Origin: Sporosarcina sp. P33
GTDB taxonomy: Bacteria; Bacillota; Bacilli; Bacillales_A; Planococcaceae
DNA length: 64,000 bases
Assembly (NCBI RefSeq): GCF_002077155.1
Contig: NZ_CP015027.1
Span: forward strand, 866,501 to 930,500
Reading direction: 5' to 3'
The position numbers and the translations under genes are program-made. Positions 59,017 to 64,000 of this stretch are shown here, piece after piece. Every line of letters starts with the position of its first letter. The first letter of the stretch is position 1. The notes under the pieces are model-generated. The model saw nothing but the letters and a program-made list of their open reading frames with translations. It had not been told where the DNA came from and did no database searches.

Positions 59017-59376
59017 TTATTCTCCCCCTACAGTTGCTTTAATATAAATGCCTTTGGTGCGGAGCGCTTCCTGGTGAGACATTACATCGTTCTCCGCAAT
59101 TAGTTCACGAATTGCAAAAGCTCCTGAAATATACGTCACTACCGTTTCTGCTTCTTCACCTACCACAACATTGTCCGCTAAAATGCAGTCTGCTTCGACC
59201 GTCGAAGAAGCCATGACAAGTTCTCCGCCGGTATCTTTTCCTAGCAGCGTTCCACGCAGAAGCGGTCCAGCCGCCGCCTTAATGACTCCGGATCCTGTCT
59301 GCAAAGGAAAAGAAATATCTGCAATCAGATTGTCAGGTCGGCTCGTTCCGACTTTTTCAAAAAGTTGTTTTTTCAT
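59017..59376 (-). CDS. Head decoration protein (lambda gpD family)
   Basis: 119 residues with PLQTGSGVIKAAAGPLLRGTLLGKDTGGE, and a beta-rich core ending RTKGIYIKATVGGE. Matches gpD trimers that cap and stabilise lambda-type capsids. ATG after GGAGGGTCAAGAAA; overlaps the protease gene by 4 nt. Confidence 0.9.
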   Translation of the reverse strand: MKKQLFEKVGTSRPDNLIADISFPLQTGSGVIKAAAGPLLRGTLLGKDTGGELVMASSTVEADCILADNVVVGEEAETVVTYISGAFAIRELIAENDVMSHQEALRTKGIYIKATVGGE

Positions 59377-60527
59377 TTTCTTGACCCTCCCATAGCGGCA
59401 GCCAAAGCACTAGCATTTTCTGCGCTCTTTTGTTTTTTGTCCGCTTCGTCAATAGATCCCGGCGGTACAGTTCCGGCATTTTGTGCATCGGCATTTCGGT
59501 CATTTAAAAACTTTGTACCCATCGCTTTTTCAGCTTTTACGATTTGCATAGCCAGCTCTGGGGCCGTCACACTGTTTTCAAACTTCGCTTTATTGACCAG
59601 GTCTTCAACACCTGGGTAAGATAAATCTTCGATAGATTGGATCCGTTCTCTTTCTGCAGTCACGCCTTCCTCGTATCCTTCTTCTTTAATCGATTTATAC
59701 AGTTCCGGGTGATCATTTTTGATTTTTTCGATATCCATTTTTTCATCTCCTTGTTCAGGTTGGTTATTTTTTTGATTACTGATGGCAGACGAACCGTTTA
59801 ATACATTCTGAATATCCTCCAGAGTAATGTCGCCGGATGACAGCAACGCTTCCAAAGTCTGTTTTTCATCATCTGGAGCACCTGTGCTGTTGGACGGCTT
59901 GATTTTTCCTTCTGCCAGAAGGTCTTGCATTTTGTCGACTACATTTCTTGGAAGTGCGCCGCTTTCATTGCTTGCAGTAATACCAAGCGTAGACGCGTCA
60001 TCCTCGAACATGATCTTGTCAACAAATCCAAGTTCCAGCGCCTGCTGGGCCGTCATCCACGTTTCGTCTTCCATCAGCTTGATGATTTCTTCATCACTCT
60101 TGCCAGTTTTAGCCTTGTAGGCGTTACGAATAGAGGCATTGACGTTCCGAAGAATATCGCTCGATTTATCCATTGAACGATAGTCCCCACGGTTGGCCAT
60201 GGACGCATTATGCACCATGATCTGACCGGTCGGAGAAATGGAACATTCTCCCGCGTTTGCGATAAAAGAAGCTGCGCTCGCTGCGATGCCGACAATCTGC
60301 GTATGCACCTTCCCTTTGAACGACTTTAACGCCGTGTAAATTTCGGATGCCGCAAAGACAGAGCCGCCTCCGCTGTTAATCAGAACGGTCAACTCTTGCT
60401 TGCCTTCCCTCTCCGCTTTTTCGATTTGTTGATTAATCGACTTCGGATATACTGCATCGATGCCAAAAATCCGATAAATCCATGATTCGGAATCGTCAAT
60501 GATTGGTCCATTCATTCTGATTTTCAT
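59373..60527 (-). CDS. Head maturation protease, ClpP-like, with scaffold-like C-terminus
   Basis: 384 residues. The ClpP/crotonase fold has the catalytic Ser in GIAASAASFIA (Ser84) and His in GQIMVHNASM (His106); Asp is expected near residue 155. Residues 200-384 are acidic and helical with no enzyme motif, which resembles the fused internal scaffold of lambda C/Nu3-type genes. It cleaves capsid and portal parts during maturation. A start codon for a separate scaffold (ATGGATATCGAAAAAATC, near residue 260) with GGAGATGAA upstream is visible. Confidence 0.92.
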   Translation of the reverse strand: MKIRMNGPIIDDSESWIYRIFGIDAVYPKSINQQIEKAEREGKQELTVLINSGGGSVFAASEIYTALKSFKGKVHTQIVGIAASAASFIANAGECSISPTGQIMVHNASMANRGDYRSMDKSSDILRNVNASIRNAYKAKTGKSDEEIIKLMEDETWMTAQQALELGFVDKIMFEDDASTLGITASNESGALPRNVVDKMQDLLAEGKIKPSNSTGAPDDEKQTLEALLSSGDITLEDIQNVLNGSSAISNQKNNQPEQGDEKMDIEKIKNDHPELYKSIKEEGYEEGVTAERERIQSIEDLSYPGVEDLVNKAKFENSVTAPELAMQIVKAEKAMGTKFLNDRNADAQNAGTVPPGSIDEADKKQKSAENASALAAAMGGSRK

Positions 60528-62095
60528 TTAATTTCTTCACCTCCTTCTAAGTCTCGCGCTTCATCATCAAGCGGCTTTGACAACCCTTCTTTTCTTCTTG
60601 CGCGTTCTTCAGCGACCAACGTGCGGTGATTTGAATCATAGCTGCCGCCTGACAGTTCGACTGTCTCTTTTTCCCGCGTCGAGAATCCGTTCTCAACTTT
60701 CATAATTGATGCACGCACCTCTTGCACTGGATTCAACTGACCTTGAGACGGACCGTTCCATTCGGCTCTACTATATGCTTTACGGATAGACGGATCAGAA
60801 AAGAAGCCGGGCGCTTTCACTCGGCCTTTCGCAACTGCTTCAGCAAGCCATTCTTCAAAAACAGGCTGGCAGAAATCAGTAGCCAAGCCATCTCTTTTTT
60901 TTCGGTACATCTTCCAAGCTTCCAGTAACGCTGCTCTTGATGCAGAATACGATGAAGTAAAATGCTTCAGCAATATTTCGTATGGTATTTCTAACGCCGC
61001 GCCCACTTGACGGCAAATAGATGTCACAAAACCATCAAACGCCGTATTCGGCCGTCCGACTTTAGTTTCGGCCATCTTTTCTCCGGGATTCAAGAAGTTG
61101 ACCGCGCCATTACCAATCTGGATATCGTTATCGTATTCTTCGCCCAAATCCTGCTGTTGCGACTGGTCAATGCCGCCTAAATCGGAGCCGGGAACTGATT
61201 CATTTTCCGATTCAATGAAAATTGCATACATGCCGTTGATCACCGCAGCCATCAATTCAGCATCCGAATATCGGGTCAACTGTTTCAGCTGCTCGATAAC
61301 CGGTGTAAGCATCGGTACACCGCGGCGCTGTTCCGGTCTTTCCATCTCCATCAGATGCAATACATTTGGCCGTCCAGTGATAGAACCGAATCTCTCCATG
61401 CGCGTCCATTGATTAGTCAGCATAAACATAGCAGATCCGGGATGATGTTTTGCAAAGTGAAAAGCGACAACTTCTCCGTATTCGTCGGTTTCTACACCGT
61501 TGACTATATCGTCTGATCCCCACTTGTCAGTAGGCGTGCTGCAGCGATCCGCCTCTATCAACTGGATGCACAATTCGTATGGTGATCCCACTCTTTTCTT
61601 TACAGGCAACGTGACAAATGCATCACCAGACATCAACTGCGACAAAAACGCCAACTGTTGAAGTTCATAAAAATTATTCACGCGAGTAGCGTCGCAATTT
61701 ATACTGTCGGCCCATAAATCAAACTCCCGCTTAACATTGCGCTTCCATTCACCCGCTTGCTCCAACGTCATTCCGAGAAACTCATAATCGATTTGCGGAT
61801 TAAGTCGCAAGCCGGAGCCGACGACATTTGTATTAAGTGTTTTGATTGCACCCGTTGCAATACCGCCGCTCATGTATAAATCGCGCGAACGCTCTCGTAG
61901 TGTTTTGTTGTGCGCATCAATATCTTCTTTTGCTGATCCGGAGAAAACTTGCCACCCGCGCGTACTGTTTTTTCCGGTACTTGCGCCGTGCTGACTATAG
62001 CCATTCGTTATTATGCTTCGGGCTTCTCTATGAGCCGCACGTTTCACACCTGCGGCAGGATTAAAGTAGTTCACTACTTTGTCAACTAGATTCAT
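60524..62095 (-). CDS. Portal protein (lambda gpB family)
   Basis: 523 residues after TGAGGTGAAAAA. Begins DKVVNYFNPAAGVKRAAHREA and contains the lambda portal motifs GAIKTLNTNVVGSGLRLNPQ, LHLMEMERPEQRRGVPMLTPVIEQLKQL and YSASRAALLEAWKMYRKKRDGLATDFCQPVFEEWL. Forms the dodecameric ring through which DNA passes. Overlaps the protease gene by 4 nt. Confidence 0.95.
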   Translation of the reverse strand: MNLVDKVVNYFNPAAGVKRAAHREARSIITNGYSQHGASTGKNSTRGWQVFSGSAKEDIDAHNKTLRERSRDLYMSGGIATGAIKTLNTNVVGSGLRLNPQIDYEFLGMTLEQAGEWKRNVKREFDLWADSINCDATRVNNFYELQQLAFLSQLMSGDAFVTLPVKKRVGSPYELCIQLIEADRCSTPTDKWGSDDIVNGVETDEYGEVVAFHFAKHHPGSAMFMLTNQWTRMERFGSITGRPNVLHLMEMERPEQRRGVPMLTPVIEQLKQLTRYSDAELMAAVINGMYAIFIESENESVPGSDLGGIDQSQQQDLGEEYDNDIQIGNGAVNFLNPGEKMAETKVGRPNTAFDGFVTSICRQVGAALEIPYEILLKHFTSSYSASRAALLEAWKMYRKKRDGLATDFCQPVFEEWLAEAVAKGRVKAPGFFSDPSIRKAYSRAEWNGPSQGQLNPVQEVRASIMKVENGFSTREKETVELSGGSYDSNHRTLVAEERARRKEGLSKPLDDEARDLEGGEEIK

Positions 62096-62108
62096 TTTTT
62101 CACCTCAA

Positions 62109-62351
62109 TTACAGGTCACGCGGAATAAATCTGCGCACCCTCGAAACGTTCCTGCCCGACTCTATCATTTCCGCTTCCTGTACTTTGTTTCGCCAGTAGT
62201 CCAGCATCTTTCGGATTTCGGATATATGCACCCGAGTTAGTGTTCGACTGCCTATTGTGTAACTCTGCCCCTGTGAAACTTGCAATTCAGCCTGCAGCCA
62301 AGCATCGAAATGCTCTCTTGCAGTTTTTGAATCAATCAAAGGTTTACTCAC
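62109..62351 (-). CDS. gpW-like head-tail joining protein (DUF6148 type)
   Basis: 80 residues; GTG after AAGGAGG. LDS...HFDAWLQAELQVSQGQSYTIGSRTLTRVHISEIRKMLDYWRNKV fits the gpW/DUF6148 fold, with the conserved Tyr-Trp end of the second helix. Sits between terminase and portal, as W does in lambda. Confidence 0.85.
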   Translation of the reverse strand: MSKPLIDSKTAREHFDAWLQAELQVSQGQSYTIGSRTLTRVHISEIRKMLDYWRNKVQEAEMIESGRNVSRVRRFIPRDL

Positions 62352-64000
62352 TGACTGCGCCTCCTTCTTCTTCTTTTTCCTGCCGGTTTGGCTATCATTT
62401 GATATTCAACATCAAAGTTTGGATTCAGAATCTCGATCGCAGCCGTATTGTATACCCGGAGGTCAAAACCTTCGTTCCGCGCTCTTGTCTGCACCCATTT
62501 TTGATACGGGATACCTTTTTCATATCGCGTTTCCAATCGTTCTGCCGTCAACGTGCGGAAGTATTCCAATCCGTACCCTCCGCCTTTTGGATAGTGACAA
62601 TAGTTAGGGCCAAACTCTTCCACACGCAAACTGGACATCACTTTGCTTTTTCCTTCATTGACGCCCAATGTAACCAACAACGCTCTCATCGGTTTAGGCC
62701 TGCTCGTTCCGGCAATCAGCGGAGTGTACTCACCTTTCCGGCTGGAAGCCCCTTTAATGGCATACACTCTGCGTGCTTCACGCGGATGCACAAACCGGTA
62801 AACCTCTTGTGTGAAGTGTCCGCCGCTGTCGATCAGTGTACAGGCTATACCGAACTGCCGGCCGTCAGCTTTCTGCCATGTCTTCAGGAGATACTTATCG
62901 AGCTCTTCCCAGATACGGTTCTCATTCAGGTCGCCATGCATGATGTGATACTCGATGCCCCAGCTTTCTTTGCCGACACCCCAGCCCACTACTTCGATTT
63001 CAAAACGATCATCCTGGACGTCGACTGCTGCAGTTAATATCTTTACTCCCTCAGGCACAGGTGCGTCATAATCTTCACGCCGGTTATAAAGCACATCTTC
63101 TTCGAGTTCTTGACCTTCTTCTTCCCAGCTCTCGCCGAGCGAGGTATTCACGAATACTTTCAGCGCTTCCGTCCCTTTTTTCTTCGCCGTTTTGAAATCG
63201 TTGATGATTTCGCCCCAGCGCTTGAACGGACTGATCAATTCATTCAGGTGGAAGCCGCGCATAGCCGATTCCGCAGTGGCGATCCAATGCCCCTCTTGAC
63301 GCTTCCACTCGAATTCATTACTCAAAAAACCGCACTCTGTACAACGGTGCGATTCTGTTTCAAAATCAATTTGACTCCACCGTAATGGTTGCAACGCTTC
63401 ACAGCGAGGACACGGTAAGTTGTAGTATTCCATCGTGCTAAGTTCAAATTCTTTTTCGATCCGCGAAACGCCTTTAACAGTCGGGGTCGATACTTTTATT
63501 TTCTTCCGGTTATAAAAGGCAGTAGTTCTCTTCTCGGCCAAGTCCAGCGGATCCCCTTCGTCACCTGCAGAAGCAGGGAACCGGTCAATCTCATCCGCTA
63601 ACACGATGCGGATCGGACGGGCTGCCAGTCCGGCAGGCGCATTCGCCCCGCCGAGTGCAATGAATCCACCGGGGAAGGATTTAAAAAGAATCGTATTGGA
63701 AGAATCCCGCGTCTTAGAATTTCCTACCCGGTCAGTCAATCTCGGAGTATCCCGAATCATCGGGGCAATACGCTCTTTTGAAAAGTCTTTTGCTTTAGCT
63801 TCCGTCGGCTGGATGAAAAGAATCGGGGAAGGGTCATAGTCGATAAAATAACCGAGACCGTTCAGCAGGATTTCCGACTTTCCCACCTGCGCCGAAGCCA
63901 TAATCACAATGTCTTCGATATATGGATCATTCATGGCGTCCATAATTTCTCTCAAGTAAGGAGTTCTGGACGTTCTCCATTGCCCTGCCTCCGCTGATGA
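62348..64000 (-). CDS. Terminase large subunit (GpA family), N-terminus outside window
   Basis: The frame stays open to the right edge (EAGQWRTSRTPYLREIMDAM is the GpA motif before the ATPase). At least 550 residues are present. The ATPase has MASAQVGKSE (Walker A-like) and IRIVLADEIDRFP (Walker B); the middle has a zinc-type Cys set (CPRCEAL...CTECGF) and the C-terminal nuclease domain has TAAVDVQDDRFEIEVVGWG. Lambda-type terminases cut cos sites and pump DNA, so cohesive ends are likely. The C-terminus is very basic (KRRRRRR). Confidence 0.95.
   Translation of the reverse strand, partial: SSAEAGQWRTSRTPYLREIMDAMNDPYIEDIVIMASAQVGKSEILLNGLGYFIDYDPSPILFIQPTEAKAKDFSKERIAPMIRDTPRLTDRVGNSKTRDSSNTILFKSFPGGFIALGGANAPAGLAARPIRIVLADEIDRFPASAGDEGDPLDLAEKRTTAFYNRKKIKVSTPTVKGVSRIEKEFELSTMEYYNLPCPRCEALQPLRWSQIDFETESHRCTECGFLSNEFEWKRQEGHWIATAESAMRGFHLNELISPFKRWGEIINDFKTAKKKGTEALKVFVNTSLGESWEEEGQELEEDVLYNRREDYDAPVPEGVKILTAAVDVQDDRFEIEVVGWGVGKESWGIEYHIMHGDLNENRIWEELDKYLLKTWQKADGRQFGIACTLIDSGGHFTQEVYRFVHPREARRVYAIKGASSRKGEYTPLIAGTSRPKPMRALLVTLGVNEGKSKVMSSLRVEEFGPNYCHYPKGGGYGLEYFRTLTAERLETRYEKGIPYQKWVQTRARNEGFDLRVYNTAAIEILNPNFDVEYQMIAKPAGKRRRRRRSQ

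Larger units (their letters stand above)
34876..64000. mobile_element. Prophage (contractile tail, lambda-type head), right end outside window
   Basis: Bounded on the left by an ssrA-derived attachment core. Contains a short plus-strand module, a lysis cassette, a diversity-generating retroelement, a P2-like tail operon and a lambda-like head operon on the minus strand. The order terminase to lysis is complete and every structural gene is open, so the late region appears intact. Integrase, repressor and replication genes are not in the window. Confidence 0.93.

Noticed and set aside
1..64000. CRISPR arrays, rRNA or tRNA genes
   Set aside because: No regularly spaced repeats and no rRNA or complete tRNA sequence seen by eye; only the 17-nt tmRNA end at 34876-34892.

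Overview
The window looks like the chromosome of a low-to-mid GC Gram-positive, endospore-forming member of the Bacillales, probably Planococcaceae/Sporosarcina-like. That placement is inferred from GGAGG-type ribosome sites, frequent TTG/GTG starts, an SLH-domain wall protein, a CotF-like spore coat remnant, the ResA/ResB/ResC cytochrome c system and lipoproteins of Bacillus type. No rRNA or tRNA is present to fix the species.

Region 1 (1-22.4 kb) is a metal, mainly copper, homeostasis island disturbed by insertion sequences. It begins with the end of a zinc-binding ABC transporter lipoprotein, then a CuA-type cupredoxin lipoprotein, a multicopper oxidase, copA, copZ, csoR and a rhodanese. 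Further on are a spore coat pseudogene, an SLH/NlpC wall hydrolase, an IS1182-family element inserted in a terminator palindrome, relics of a second multicopper oxidase and a second csoR-copA locus, a glutaredoxin, an IS110-family element, a His-rich secreted-type protein, a MATE transporter lying between relic IS110 ends, a siroheme-reductase-like protein, a TlpA thioredoxin, a membrane cupredoxin, copB and a DUF302 protein. Several 16-17 bp ATAC...GGTAT palindromes suggest one CsoR-type copper regulon.

Region 2 (22.4-31.4 kb) is a cytochrome c maturation and lipoprotein locus: lgt, ccsA/resC, resB, ccdA, a DsbD/SafE-like membrane protein, a BNR-repeat lipoprotein, a two-component system and a divergent resA-like thioredoxin. 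Region 3 (31.6-34.6 kb) holds three poorly known minus-strand genes, one resembling AbiJ-type abortive infection proteins.

Region 4 (34.88 kb to the right edge) is a prophage. Its left boundary is a 17-bp copy of the 3' end of the tmRNA gene ssrA, followed on the same strand by an intrinsic terminator, so the phage is probably integrated in ssrA and the intact ssrA and integrase should lie to the right of the window. A short plus-strand module (small basic protein, FtsK-like ATPase, replication-relaxation protein, membrane protein) is followed by one long minus-strand late operon. Read from the right it encodes GpA terminase, gpW-like joiner, portal, ClpP-type protease, decoration protein, gpE-type capsid and joiners, then a contractile P2-like tail (sheath, tube, gpE/E' with a -1 frameshift site, tape measure with M23 peptidase, X, D, V, U, W, J, I), then a diversity-generating retroelement, then XkdX-like, XhlA-like, holin and endolysin genes. 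It is a myovirus with a lambda-type head.

The most notable system is the diversity-generating retroelement at 40.5-44.7 kb: an Avd-like accessory gene, a 100-bp template repeat, a DGR-class reverse transcriptase and, 4 nt after the RT stop codon, an 814-residue target protein with a 100-bp variable repeat. Template and variable repeats differ at 14 positions, 13 of them at template adenines, and all ten AAC codons of the template are changed in the target. Unusually, the variable repeat is internal (residues 217-250, inside an N-terminal DUF6273 domain) and is followed by about 550 residues of Ig/FN3-like domains. The system probably diversifies the receptor-binding tip of the phage tail.
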